Source: Musicola paradisiaca NCPPB 2511 (GTDB lineage: Bacteria; Pseudomonadota; Gammaproteobacteria; Enterobacterales; Enterobacteriaceae). From it: a stretch of 64,000 bases of DNA. The notes under the pieces were generated by a model. That model saw nothing but the letters and a program-made list of their open reading frames with translations. It had not been told where the DNA came from and did no database searches. The position numbers were made by a program, and so were the translations under genes. Positions 47,001-54,256 of this stretch are shown here, in pieces (positions within the stretch are counted from its first letter, which is position 1; each line of letters begins with the position of its first letter). Location of the stretch: positions 3,530,390-3,594,389 of the forward strand of contig NZ_CM001857.1 of NCBI RefSeq assembly GCF_000400505.1, read 5' to 3'.

Positions 47001-47931
47001 CACGCTGCCCGGTATAGCGGTTTAGCAACAGATAAAAGGTACTCAGCAAGATCACAAATCTTGTCGTTTGGTGGCGTTCCGCCATCCGATCCACGCGGAT
47101 AATAATCCGCCGGGGAATAGCCGCGTTAATAGTGGCAGCAGGATGTATTATCGACGTGCGGATCTGCCGATCCACCGGCATTTCCAACCGTTCGAAATCG
47201 CGCAACTGTGCAAGCCAGTAGTCTAAATGCGGCGTGGGTTCACGGGCACTGGGTGCATCTGCGGGAGGAAGACAATGACGAACCTCCTCTGCGGGCAAGT
47301 GCCAAGATATATCCTGGTGCGCGCAACGATAGTATTCAGAGAGATCGCGAGCAATGACATGTGCCGACCAGGCGTCGAAAACAATATGGTGGAAAACGAT
47401 GACTAACCAGGAATGGCTATCATCATCACTGAGCAAGGACACCCGTAGTGGCGTTTCTGTGGCGATATCAATCACGCGAGCCGCCTGTGTGCTCACCCAG
47501 CGATCAACCAGCGCGTCATCCTCTTCAACAGCCGTGCTGCGCGCCCGTTCTTCTGCCAACGATGCTCTTTCAATGTTAGTCAGCGGTTGAGAGAGATAAC
47601 GGATCACGCGGTTCCCATCAAGCCTGAAGCGCGCGCGAAGCATCGGATGGTGCTGATACAGCGCCAGGAAAGCCCGTTCTAACGCCACGGTATCCAGCGG
47701 CCCCTGTATCGTGGCTTTCACCACTTCATTAAACGCCGCTGAAGCGCCGCATTGTTGTTCGATAAACCAAATCCTTTGTTGGGCGGGAGGCAACGTGGTT
47801 TCAGCTTCCACGCCCGGACCGTCCTCACCTGAACAGCGCGCTTTTTTGTTTGCCAACATCCGCTGTAGGATTTTCATCTGTCCTGCAGACAACGATTGGA
47901 TCTTTTCCTTAAACAAGTCGCCATGTGCCAT
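38056..47931 (-). CDS. NRPS, C-A(MT)-T-T-E-C-A(FkbM)-T (3291 aa)
   Basis: Approximate order: C1 HHIVFDAWS 184; A1 TSGSTGVPKG 652 interrupted between A6 and A7 by a SAM methyltransferase (FGFGNGEVL ~980); T1 LGADSIS 1346; T2 LGLDSIM 1443; E 1600-2000 with HHLAVDVLS in place of HHxxxDGxS; C2 HHLLVDGWS 2065; A2 TSGSTGEPKG 2535 carrying an FkbM-type methyltransferase (VDVGANIG ~2888; KIDVERAEL) between A8 and A9; T3 LGGHSLL 3221. Codes by eye: A1 D-G-G-V-V-V-G-V-Y, not recognised; A2 G-D-Q-V-L-S-M-N-D, lacking Asp235 with Asp at 236, as in beta-amino-acid pockets. It follows the FAAL-T gene by 6 bases, so C1 is probably the lipoinitiation condensation domain. Confidence 0.94.
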   Translation of the reverse strand: MAHGDLFKEKIQSLSAGQMKILQRMLANKKARCSGEDGPGVEAETTLPPAQQRIWFIEQQCGASAAFNEVVKATIQGPLDTVALERAFLALYQHHPMLRARFRLDGNRVIRYLSQPLTNIERASLAEERARSTAVEEDDALVDRWVSTQAARVIDIATETPLRVSLLSDDDSHSWLVIVFHHIVFDAWSAHVIARDLSEYYRCAHQDISWHLPAEEVRHCLPPADAPSAREPTPHLDYWLAQLRDFERLEMPVDRQIRTSIIHPAATINAAIPRRIIIRVDRMAERHQTTRFVILLSTFYLLLNRYTGQRDLIIGSSVADRDSATALATVAPLINTLVLRATLRDKTTIKVLIDQVKQRVKGALAHKSLPFEELVKHLNLPRERHLHPLFQHAFVLNSTPEPTLSFNGTVTTTDIVESGHALFELFFFLQQTKNALNLSVRYSTALFDAATINNMAQSWMNLLAAFVVAEDSEAIARLPLLMPDQQTQLLVDFNCTDTPQHEATITDVVQRFARKWPEKHALEHNGRTLSYRQLHEESDRIAVYLAEHGIHAGDRVAIALKRSIPFFVCVMGVLKAGAAFIPLDNKQPRERIRAVLAESDCALIITEPESHHDLTDSLATLSYDALCRKAAKSERSYRLRAIHPAQPAYLIYTSGSTGVPKGVVVEHASVVNLAQWQRDYFRLTPESRISQFATVSFDGAIGEMTMALLNGCTLVLLDRDNVEPDALIDSLNQQAISVAVFVPSLLKLLNPDRIIRQSALTIVSVGEHCPPSLAQRWRGCCRFINGYGPTEGTVYSHASDISTPAGQRDHAVNADRKVPIGFPMANVHSYILDDELQLLPQGAIGELYLSGGNLASGYHGHPALTAERFLPNPYAVGMALPQPLILAEASQAIDRFKRKWRDLGAHARAITAQENPTGYDAVQDRATERIFAALITNNSKRAWQRYFLEGRQGTYKAEGLTRALLQTVLELSDFKGMNGADFGFGNGEVLTRLSEMGAIAKGVDYIPSFVDAARQAGQQAELAKIDDPWETFSVDAGITEGSLDFALSTLVLDRVADPKQLLLNIYTSLRQGGRFALQTLLPVIPLDDNPDTDEQIEYTPPSLRLVKGNSLLEDVRDLTLLLEDIFQCDVRMYRFPYVVLSRDGLQEYDVWSFTGGKQVRQAARQAESSHRFSRMYRTGDLARYRSDGNIEILGRIDQQVKLRGYRIELEEIEVALKLHADVADAAVDLRFPAERGGEASLVAWIVPAEAAEVSEQQMSERLRRHLQTILPNFMWPAQYVLQQALPYFPSGKLDRKRMLASSGSETPFQPKPTAQPENSGVSEQMMAVIQNVLGITEMSGHDNIFDLGADSISIIQIVARLQRQGIAVSIDSFFDYQTVNNIVANLSSEEHATQTSVECDPAASAMPEMTIDSVKMALTDVVQEVMAVSPVQLDDNLFDLGLDSIMIIQIVSRIRKKGIDLTIEQCFEHQTVGELATHCAIIQSDVQPVRTTPVSAAFPLTPIQRWYVEQSVDPLAGYNQRFTLHMKTRLPPEKIKQAVIELLTRHPILTLRLQKTDSDGWLQHYDASQVKSAFSLCEMPENQDINAYCAQVEEDANAAVSAQGQTAQFWLVNAADQQRLVIVIHHLAVDVLSLSIVLRDLQDCLASPQPSEHHVEHGFAVWANFLTDNVQQDIFESEFYYWQGLLGTVAAPIPGLVEAKRYHHGVSQRRLLLSSGQTTRLHALAKKSKASLQDCLLTVLALALRRMTGTHRVLMDIETHGRQYVPATMGLERAVGWFSCLFPLVVDIADDCSPQQQIEETSRQYKLRQQHGLAYGLLRYGSQRAAMQVLPKAAVSFNHLGCIDTLLPDDSVFALVEMATDVRVADQQPRPYALDLISFERDKQITLEVIFDNRLDSQLALQLLDHLESIINHFIGGEDPPEPPQDEDVLPLTPVQHGMLLHCLAEPSSSLYLNQLSVDLHGQLDVARFKQAWRRVVLNYSALRVGFHWQESREPLQKVAPDGDVAIITLDWRAESAAQRENLLKKLLLADRQCEFDLSRPPLMRLHIIHWDNDMHKMIWTFHHLLVDGWSVALIFKAVHDSYQGLPLAAPPSFSSQLSWALQQSAQDHSAFWQRALQDVSVMPLLPIDRGPQQLDETAVGLPGECSHVFSSEQRAALDGFCRENRLTVNSVITAVWGLLLTRYTGESQALFGVTLSGRTIDMPQMEHCVGMFINTVIFRVHADPDLQVKTWLFSVQKQQIALQSVQSSPLSDVIRWVDLPRGEQPYQSVVLFENYPLDHRLSQNSGELRFDNARTIQQSNYPLMLVVIPTDPFVVQLNYDTRRFTERDIRLLLDRFLVMLTNVIDNGEQPLSTVSEWTPEDWQNHHRFSRRPMPVKPAAGCLQDIFVRQVEATPNRVAVRAGVAQITYLALNRKANQFACYLQQKGAGPETVVGLCVEPGIDMYVGLLAILKAGGAYLPLDPTLPQMRLASIVASAGIRLVLTQTLLQQAVASIEGIETVLLDNPDAAVTACSHLTPEHGCHDDNLAYVMFTSGSTGEPKGVMGTHRSTKNCLEWMWRDSPFATDEVCCQKTAYTFGDSIQEIFGPLLQGVMTVVIDNHTLLSMADLIAVLQQHRVTRIVLVPSLLRQLLDSGENLAQRLAALNYWLASGEALPDGLSAAFYRQLPNARLFNMYGTSELSNDVTLYAIPPTVSGNGYSPIGRPVADMTVYLLDRRMRQVPMGIVGEIYVGGPGVNRGYQGKAGLTASAFLPDPFTPMAGALMYKTGDLGFINDAAQLVFSGRADQQVNLRGFRIELDEIIHAAETHPGIKQCFVTTIANPRQEAQIVAALELTRVQQLLHDQRAYELPNHLIVLHHSKAETDHTWREIFDDRDYVRHGIVVSPGDVVVDVGANIGLFSLFVHYEFGARVYAIEPAPASAALLRQNYVLHRCQGKVFEVGCGARHERRRFTTYEGSSLTSGFFADPNADGYIVKAAATKHLLDAPEQQQAAVLAERIEDLIDSRMVPQHHMLEVRPLSALLADMNEPVIHLLKIDVERAELQVLEGIDEQDWSRLRQIVLEVEDRDRQLDNVTSLLTAKGYALVVEASGHFPGVPLYMVYARRSYEESATPAPGLEQAAMRYARAPVKMDLDADSIRAYLAERLPNYMVPASIEVVSKMEKTSSGKISRTLMRQRLQDAASHRMLHATPPQGAMETLIAQVWSEFLHVPSVGREDNFFDLGGHSLLVIAVCNEITRRSGNALSFIDLFRHPSVSQLAKHLSGIKQTSFNSAVERGQRRQSGRRAKYKGELL

Positions 47932-47937
47932 ACGCAG

Positions 47938-49992
47938 TTATACTTCATGTAATCGTTGTTCGATTTCCGCCTCTGACATCCCTTGCAACTGGTCCAGGAA
48001 ATCCCCCAGTTCCATGTCATCAACGCCCATAATCAACTCTGCGGCAATAATATTCGCCAATCCGGCCACTGTTGGGTTGTCAAGAACCCATTCCAACCTG
48101 ATGTTCATCTCATATTCTTGCTCAAGCCTTGCGGCTAACTGCATCGCAGCAATAGAGTCCCCACCAAGCTCAAAAAATGAATCGTCTGCATTGATGTGCT
48201 CCCGCTTAAGGATTTGCTGCACGATATGTGCAATCGTTGATTCAAGGCCAGGCTTGGGAGGCAGGCCACCCGCGCCGTTTACGGGCGCTCCGCATTGCTG
48301 GTATAAGCAGTGCAAGTGGTTCTCACGCCAGGCAACAGCCATCTCTTTACGCCGTATTTTGCCGCTGGAGGTGCGTAGCAACGTGCCGGAACGGACCAAC
48401 ACAACGGCATACAGGCGAATTCCCTGCTCTTTTGCGATCGCCTCTTGAATTGCCGATACTATCTGACGTAACAGTTCACCCTCTCGGATACGGCTTTCAG
48501 CGATGATCACGACTTCATCACGCCCCTCAATTTCAGTTTGGATCGCGCAGCATGAGTGAGATTTGATAATCGGGTGGGCGTTCTCAGCGGTATACTCAAG
48601 GTATTGGGGCGGGAAATTTTTGCCGTTGACAATCAACATATCCGACAGTCTGCCTGTGACAAATAGTTGCCCATTCAGCGTAAATCCCGCGTCACCGGTT
48701 TTAAGATAGTCCCCCGGCACTCCGCTTATTTCACCGCAAAACCGTTGCTGCAGTTCTGGCTCTGCAGCCCAATATCCGAGCGCGACACTGGCTCCCTTAA
48801 CCCATATTTCACCGACCTTCGCATCACTTAATGGCAGGCCGCTTTTCAGGCAGACAATGTCGATCGGTTGTGCAATCGCGCCAGAGGAAATCAGCTCCAC
48901 GCCCCCGTGGGGAACAATGCAAACTTCCCCTTGCGTGACAAGCCGTTCTTTATCAACCCGAATAACCACGGGGGCAGATGATAAATCGGTACTCGCGACC
49001 ATTAACGTGGCTTCTGCCAATCCATAACAAGGCAGAAATGCGTCGTAGCGGAAGCCAGCTTCCGCCAAAGCAACAGAAAAATTGCGCATCGTCACTTCAC
49101 TCACTGGCTCTGCGCCATTAAACGCGACTTTCCAGGGGGAGAGATCCAATTGCCTGACGAGATCAGGCTGCCATTTTTCCAGGCAGAGCGCATAGGCGAA
49201 GTTTGGGCCGCCGCTGATGGTCGCTTTGTAACGGCTGATACCTTGCAGCCACAGCATGGGTTGGCCGATAAAGTTTATCGGGGAGGTAAAATTACACTCG
49301 TGACCTACCAGCAGAGGGGTCAATAAACACCCCACCAATCCCATATCGTGATAAGGGGGCAACCAACTGAACAACACTGACTCGCTGGTCAGGCCAAAAC
49401 GCTGGGCGATAAGCGTGAGCTGTTGCAGCAAATTATCCCGGCTAACCATAACGCCTTTCGCGTTTCCCGTAGAACCGGAGGTGTATTGGATAAAGGCGAC
49501 GTCTTCACGCTTTAAGCCGGTAACGCTGGCGGCAACATCAACGTTTTCCAGGTTCTGTCCATCGACCATGATCACGCGCAGGGGACTGTCAGCATCCAGC
49601 GCCATTCTGAACTGCTGCAACGCCTCTGGTGATAGGACATCAACCAGAACCGCTTTCGCCGCCGCGTTATCGCTAATGACGTTAAAGCGCGCTTTCGCCC
49701 GTTGGGAACGGGGAAACGGAACAGGGACTGCGACGACCCCAGCGAAAAGACAAGCCAGCAGCGCGACGATAAACGCAATACCCGGTTCGGTTGCCACCAG
49801 CACGCGTTCACGTACCAGGTGTTCACGTTGCAACAGGGTAGCCAACGCCCTGGCCTGTTGCGCTAATTCGCCAAAAGTAATGCTTTGCTGCTCCGTTAAT
49901 TCCTTTGTTAAGAAACGATAGGCACGCTTATTAATGTGAGCACTAAAACAACGAGTAAAGGAGTTGGATAAAGCATCTTCTGAGCTATGCAT
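47938..49992 (-). CDS. fatty acyl-AMP ligase fused to a carrier domain (FAAL-T), chain initiator
   Basis: A 684-residue protein. Residues 1-580 are a fatty acyl-AMP ligase: TSGSTGNAKG near 170, SWLPPYHDMGLVG and CYGLAEAT are FAAL hallmarks, and GRLSDMLIVNGKNFPPQ matches the family insertion region. A carrier domain follows (ELGGDSIA near 610) with a charged tail (DFLDQLQGMSEAEIEQ) suited to docking. FAALs adenylate fatty acids and load them on a carrier, so this is the first gene and first catalyst of the operon. The ATG at 49992 with AAAGGA upstream is preferred over GTG 50007. It feeds the 3291-aa NRPS. Confidence 0.94.
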   Translation of the reverse strand: MHSSEDALSNSFTRCFSAHINKRAYRFLTKELTEQQSITFGELAQQARALATLLQREHLVRERVLVATEPGIAFIVALLACLFAGVVAVPVPFPRSQRAKARFNVISDNAAAKAVLVDVLSPEALQQFRMALDADSPLRVIMVDGQNLENVDVAASVTGLKREDVAFIQYTSGSTGNAKGVMVSRDNLLQQLTLIAQRFGLTSESVLFSWLPPYHDMGLVGCLLTPLLVGHECNFTSPINFIGQPMLWLQGISRYKATISGGPNFAYALCLEKWQPDLVRQLDLSPWKVAFNGAEPVSEVTMRNFSVALAEAGFRYDAFLPCYGLAEATLMVASTDLSSAPVVIRVDKERLVTQGEVCIVPHGGVELISSGAIAQPIDIVCLKSGLPLSDAKVGEIWVKGASVALGYWAAEPELQQRFCGEISGVPGDYLKTGDAGFTLNGQLFVTGRLSDMLIVNGKNFPPQYLEYTAENAHPIIKSHSCCAIQTEIEGRDEVVIIAESRIREGELLRQIVSAIQEAIAKEQGIRLYAVVLVRSGTLLRTSSGKIRRKEMAVAWRENHLHCLYQQCGAPVNGAGGLPPKPGLESTIAHIVQQILKREHINADDSFFELGGDSIAAMQLAARLEQEYEMNIRLEWVLDNPTVAGLANIIAAELIMGVDDMELGDFLDQLQGMSEAEIEQRLHEV

Positions 49993-50397
49993 AACGATTC
50001 CTTTCACATCTTTCTCGACATCCTATTAGGCCTACCCACTGCGAAAAACCATAAACATCAGAGTAAGTCACTGATAGAACGCTATTTTAATGAATCCCAT
50101 TTATCCAGAGAAAACGCTGACAGACAATATTTACAACACTTACAACATTATGTTACACATTAACAGCATGCTTATAAAAAAGTAAACCTCCATTATTTAT
50201 TATGAGTTTTTCTTATGATTTACCCATGACAATTGACTATTAACGCTTGCTGCGATGGGGGCTGATGGGATAAAGGGAGGGATCGGGTTGGCTGCAAACG
50301 TGGTTTACTACCTATTAGCTGTTAGGAAAATTGCTTGTTTTAATTAACTGAAGGGATGTTAATTACCACTCATGATACTCGGGAGAATAAAACACGA
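49993..50397. promoter_or_regulatory. divergent intergenic region upstream of the 42 kb operon
   Basis: No gene is seen. The region is strongly AT-rich from 50080 to 50240 and should hold the promoter of the whole minus-strand operon. A tandem near-repeat TTACAACAC TTACAACAT lies at 50131-50149, and TATTTACAA at 50128-50136 also occurs twice upstream of mbtH. I could not assign convincing -35 and -10 boxes. The repeat is a candidate operator. Confidence 0.35.
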
Positions 50398-51564
50398 ATG
50401 TTGACTTCCCTTTCGATTGCCAACTATCGCTCTATCCGTGACCTCACCCTTCCATTGGGCTCCCTGAATATCATCACAGGTGAGAATGGAAGCGGAAAAT
50501 CAAACCTTTACAAAGCGTTGCGCTTGCTGGCTGAAACGGCGAAAGGGGGCGTCATTAACTCATTGGCAGAGGAAGGCGGACTGGCTTCAACGTATTGGGC
50601 AGGCCCGGAAAACATTACTTCGGGCATGCGGCGCGGCGACACCCCCATTGAAGGTCTACAACGTAACCAAACTTTACGGCTTAAGCTGGGATTCGCCAGC
50701 GATAGTTTTGGCTATGCCATCACCTTGGGTCTACCTACGCCAACCCGCTCTGCGTTTTCTCGTGATCCAGAGATAAAATGTGAGGCGATTTTTAATGGCG
50801 CATACTATCGACCAGCCTCTTCTCTCGTGGAACGCAGAGGCAATGTCATAAAAGTACGGCCAGGCAGACAGTGGCAGGTTGTCTCACAGCATGTCCCCGT
50901 TTATGGCAGTATGTTTGACCAGTTAGCCGACCCCATCTCGGCTCCAGAGGTTTTTCATGTTCGCGAAATGATCCGCAACTGGCGCTTCTACGATCATTTC
51001 CGTACCGATAAAGATGCCCCTGCCCGTCAAATTCAATTGGGCACAAGATCACCGGTTTTGCACCATGATGGGCGAGATCTGGCAGCTGCGATCCAAACAA
51101 TTGTAGAAATCGGCGATCCCCAGGCGCTTGCAAACGCCATTGACGATGCTTTTCCCGGTAGCCGGTTGGAGGTCATCTCTCACAACGACGGCCGTTTTTC
51201 GCTGGCATTTTACCAAAAGGGTTTGCTTCGCCCTCTTTCCGGTGCTGAGTTATCCGACGGCACGCTGAGGTTCATTCTCTGGGTCGCCGCGCTTTTGACG
51301 CCGCGCCCGCCCGAACTCATGGTACTCAATGAACCAGAAACAAGCTTGCACCCCGACCTGTTGCCTGCCTTGGCGAGGTTAATCTTACAGGCATCACAAC
51401 GCTCACAAATCTGGGTTATCTCACACGCCAACCGGTTGATCCACACATTGGTAGACCATCCCGACGGTCAATCGCTTGAACTGATAAAAGAGTTGGGACA
51501 AACCAAGATTAAGGGGCAAGGCATGTTGGACAGCCCCGCGTGGCACTGGCCAAGTGAAGGATAG
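50398..51564 (+). CDS. AAA family ATPase (RecF/SMC-like, COG4637-type)
   Basis: A 388-residue ATPase with an N-terminal MLTSLSIANYRSIRDL, typical of RecF/OLD-like ATPases, Walker A GENGSGKSN near residue 30, and late Walker B LMVLNEPETSLHP with a following switch His in WVISHANRL. No nuclease (TOPRIM) domain is visible, so it is not a complete OLD protein. The start is placed at ATG 50398 because homologous proteins of this type begin at the beta strand; an ATG at 50356 would add 14 residues. It stands alone between the FAAL gene and entE, where isochorismate synthase would be expected. No role in siderophore synthesis is implied; its function is unknown. Confidence 0.85.
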   Translation: MLTSLSIANYRSIRDLTLPLGSLNIITGENGSGKSNLYKALRLLAETAKGGVINSLAEEGGLASTYWAGPENITSGMRRGDTPIEGLQRNQTLRLKLGFASDSFGYAITLGLPTPTRSAFSRDPEIKCEAIFNGAYYRPASSLVERRGNVIKVRPGRQWQVVSQHVPVYGSMFDQLADPISAPEVFHVREMIRNWRFYDHFRTDKDAPARQIQLGTRSPVLHHDGRDLAAAIQTIVEIGDPQALANAIDDAFPGSRLEVISHNDGRFSLAFYQKGLLRPLSGAELSDGTLRFILWVAALLTPRPPELMVLNEPETSLHPDLLPALARLILQASQRSQIWVISHANRLIHTLVDHPDGQSLELIKELGQTKIKGQGMLDSPAWHWPSEG

Positions 51565-51593
51565 AAGGCAAAGAATTAGCCGATAAAAACAGG

Positions 51594-51634
51594 CAGGTGA
51601 CCGGGACCTTTACCAAATTAAAGTTGGCCACCTG
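51594..51634 (+). terminator. hairpin after the AAA ATPase gene, weak terminator candidate
   Basis: CAGGTGACC at 51594-51602 faces GGCCACCTG at 51626-51634, 8 of 9 pairs with a 23-base loop. No T-run follows. Further on, before entE, GCCTGAC is repeated at 51686 and 51696 and ACGTGCACGT is a palindrome at about 51665. No Fur-like site is evident in 51565-51770. Confidence 0.3.
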
Positions 51635-51770
51635 TTATAAAGCGAGATTTCACCTTAATCCATAACGTGCACGTGCTGGCATTTTGCCTGACTCAGCCTG
51701 ACATGATGAATACTCACCACGATGCGACAGGCTTTCGGCATTTATAAGGCGAACATTAAGGAGTATTGGT

Positions 51771-53381
51771 ATGACTATCGCGTATCACCGCTGGCCTAAC
51801 GCGTTGGCAGCCCGCTATCGGGCTAAAGGTTACTGGATAGATCTGCCACTGACAGACGTGATAACACGGCATGTGGATACCGAACGGGTCGCACTGACCG
51901 ATAATGGCAAAAACTACAGTTATGCGGAACTCCATCGCTTGTCTAATCAGTTGGCTGCCGCACTTGCGCAACGCGGACTTCGGCGTGGTGACACGGCGCT
52001 GATCCAATTAGGCAATATCGCCGAATTTTATATTGTCTTCTTCGCCCTGTTGAAAATCGGCGTAGCGCCAGTCAATGCGCTATTTAGCCACCAGCGGCAC
52101 GAAATGGATGCCTACGCCCTGCAGATTCACCCCCGCGCGCTGATTGCCGATCGCCAACATAAACTATTTCACGATAATACCTATCTGCAGCAGTTACGCC
52201 ACGCACACCCAAACCTGAACATTGTGGCCTTTCACCATCAGGATACGGGCGATGAGTCACTGTCCATGCTGATACAACAAGCAGACACTGGCTTTGTTCC
52301 TTCGCCATCAGCGGCAGATGAGGTCGCGTTTTTCCAGCTTTCCGGCGGCAGCACCGGGACACCCAAGCTCATTCCACGCACTCACAACGATTACTATTAC
52401 AGTATTCGTGGCAGTGTCGACATCTGTCGCTTCACCCCGCAGACACGCTACCTATGCGCACTGCCCGCAGCACATAACTATCCCCTCAGTTCCCCAGGAT
52501 CACTCGGCGTATTCTATGCCAATGGCACGGTGATACTGGCACCCGATCCGAGTGCGACCACCTGCTTCGCATTGATTGAACGGTATCAGGTGACAGTCGC
52601 GGCACTGGTTCCTCCCGCCGCCAGTCTATGGCTACAAGCGGTCAAGGATAGCGGCAGTCAGGCGCTGCGTTCGCTTGAACTTCTGCAGGTGGGCGGCGCG
52701 CGGCTGAGTCCGCGTGTGGCATCAGAAATCCCTTCCCAACTAGGCTGCCAACTACAGCAAGTGTTCGGCATGGCCGAAGGGCTGGTGAATTATACTCGTC
52801 TCGACGATCCCCAGGATCGTATTTTCACAACTCAGGGGCGTCCCATTTCACCCGACGACGACGTGTGGGTGGCTGATGACCATGGCGCGCCTCTGCCTGC
52901 CAACCGGATCGGGCGGTTAATGACGCGAGGTCCTTACACCATTCGCGGCTATTACAACAGCCCACAGTACAATGCTACCGTTTTCGATGCCGACGGCTTC
53001 TACTGTTCAGGCGATCTGGTGGCCATTGATGAGGACGGTTATATCACTGTTCATGGGCGGGAAAAGGATCAGATCAATCGTGGTGGTGAAAAGATTGCCG
53101 CAGAAGAGATCGAGAATTTACTACTAATGCATCCCTCAGTGACAGAAGCGGCGCTGGTGGCGATAGAGGACGAACTGATAGGAGAAAAAAGTTACGCCTT
53201 CATCATGGCGAATGAGCCGCTAAAAAACGTCGAAATACGCCGTTTTTTACGCAGCCATGGCGTAGCGGATTACAAATTACCCGATCACGTTGAAATTCTA
53301 TCTGCTTTGCCGCTAACACCGGTCGGCAAAATAGATAAAAAACAGTTGCGTCAATTATTGGTACTGAAAACCATTTTATAG
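51771..53381 (+). CDS. entE: 2,3-dihydroxybenzoate-AMP ligase EntE
   Basis: A 536-residue aryl-acid adenylating enzyme nearly collinear with E. coli Ent[11 protein letters not shown] at the start, AMP-binding loop [31 protein letters not shown], and [18 protein letters not shown] in the C-terminal part. It activates 2,3-dihydroxybenzoate as the adenylate and loads it on the EntB carrier domain in the cytoplasm. It begins with TAAGGAGTATTGGT upstream and is first in an entE-entB-entA operon. Isochorismate synthase (entC) would normally precede it and is absent from the window; an AAA ATPase lies there instead. Confidence 0.96.
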   Translation: MTIAYHRWPNALAARYRAKGYWIDLPLTDVITRHVDTERVALTDNGKNYSYAELHRLSNQLAAALAQRGLRRGDTALIQLGNIAEFYIVFFALLKIGVAPVNALFSHQRHEMDAYALQIHPRALIADRQHKLFHDNTYLQQLRHAHPNLNIVAFHHQDTGDESLSMLIQQADTGFVPSPSAADEVAFFQLSGGSTGTPKLIPRTHNDYYYSIRGSVDICRFTPQTRYLCALPAAHNYPLSSPGSLGVFYANGTVILAPDPSATTCFALIERYQVTVAALVPPAASLWLQAVKDSGSQALRSLELLQVGGARLSPRVASEIPSQLGCQLQQVFGMAEGLVNYTRLDDPQDRIFTTQGRPISPDDDVWVADDHGAPLPANRIGRLMTRGPYTIRGYYNSPQYNATVFDADGFYCSGDLVAIDEDGYITVHGREKDQINRGGEKIAAEEIENLLLMHPSVTEAALVAIEDELIGEKSYAFIMANEPLKNVEIRRFLRSHGVADYKLPDHVEILSALPLTPVGKIDKKQLRQLLVLKTIL

Positions 53382-53404
53382 CTATTCTGGATATTGGAGA
53401 CATC

Positions 53405-54256
53405 ATGACTATCCCTAAACTTTCCTCTTATTCGCTGCCAACCGTCGATGAACTTCCCTTCAATAAAGCACATTGGGTGTTTGAACCTCAGCGCGCTGCT
53501 CTACTGATTCATGATATGCAGGACTATTTCCTGAATTTTTGGGGCGAAGAAAGTCCGTTGGTAACAACGTTAGTTGCAAATATCGTCAGTCTGCGACGTT
53601 ACTGCAGTTCGCTCGGCATCCCAGTATTTTATACAGCCCAGCCGTCGGAACAAAGCGACGCTGAACGAGCTCTGCTTAGCGATATGTGGGGATCCGGCCT
53701 GAAAAATCATCCTCTCCAGCAACAAATTACCTCAGCGCTTACACCCGCCGATAGAAATCAAGTATTAATGAAGCGACGCTACAGCGCCTTCCACCATTCG
53801 CCACTGGAAAGCATTCTTAAAGAGTGTGCTCGCGATCAACTGATTATTTGCGGCGTCTATGCACATATCGGCTGCCTAACAACCGCCACTGATGCATTCA
53901 TGCGTGATATCAAAGCGTTCATGGTCGCCGATGCCCTGGCCGATTTCACGCGCGAGGATCATCTGATGGCACTGAACTACACAGCAGAATGCAGCGGGTG
54001 TGTTGTGATGATGCAGGACCTTATGCTCACGCCGCAAAGCAAAATGTCCTTGCGAGAAACGGTCTTGGCCCTGTTAAACGATAGCGAGCAACCAGAAGAC
54101 GACGATAATCTTATCGATTACGGCTTAGATTCTGTACAAATCATGGCGTTAACCGCGCGCTGGAGTCAGATTTATGCCGATATCGACTTTATTAAACTAG
54201 CACAGAATCCCACTATTAACGGCTGGTGGTCAATGCTGGCGAGGGAGGATCAGTAA
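53405..54256 (+). CDS. entB: bifunctional isochorismatase/aryl carrier protein EntB
   Basis: A 283-residue EntB. The isochorismatase domain (1-~205) has LLIHDMQDYFL with the catalytic Asp, MKRRYSAFHHS and GVYAHIGCLTTATDAF. The C-terminal aryl carrier has the phosphopantetheine Ser in DYGLDSVQIM. It converts isochorismate to 2,3-dihydro-2,3-dihydroxybenzoate and then holds dihydroxybenzoate for transfer to EntF. It lies 23 bases after entE with TTGGAGACATC before the ATG. Its stop overlaps the entA start by one base (TAATG). Confidence 0.96.
   Translation: MTIPKLSSYSLPTVDELPFNKAHWVFEPQRAALLIHDMQDYFLNFWGEESPLVTTLVANIVSLRRYCSSLGIPVFYTAQPSEQSDAERALLSDMWGSGLKNHPLQQQITSALTPADRNQVLMKRRYSAFHHSPLESILKECARDQLIICGVYAHIGCLTTATDAFMRDIKAFMVADALADFTREDHLMALNYTAECSGCVVMMQDLMLTPQSKMSLRETVLALLNDSEQPEDDDNLIDYGLDSVQIMALTARWSQIYADIDFIKLAQNPTINGWWSMLAREDQ

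Noticed and set aside
10198-48448. Many plus-strand open frames of 60-245 codons across the NRPS operon
   Set aside because: They lie opposite GC-rich synthetase codons, lack ribosome sites and show no known motifs; they are antisense shadows.
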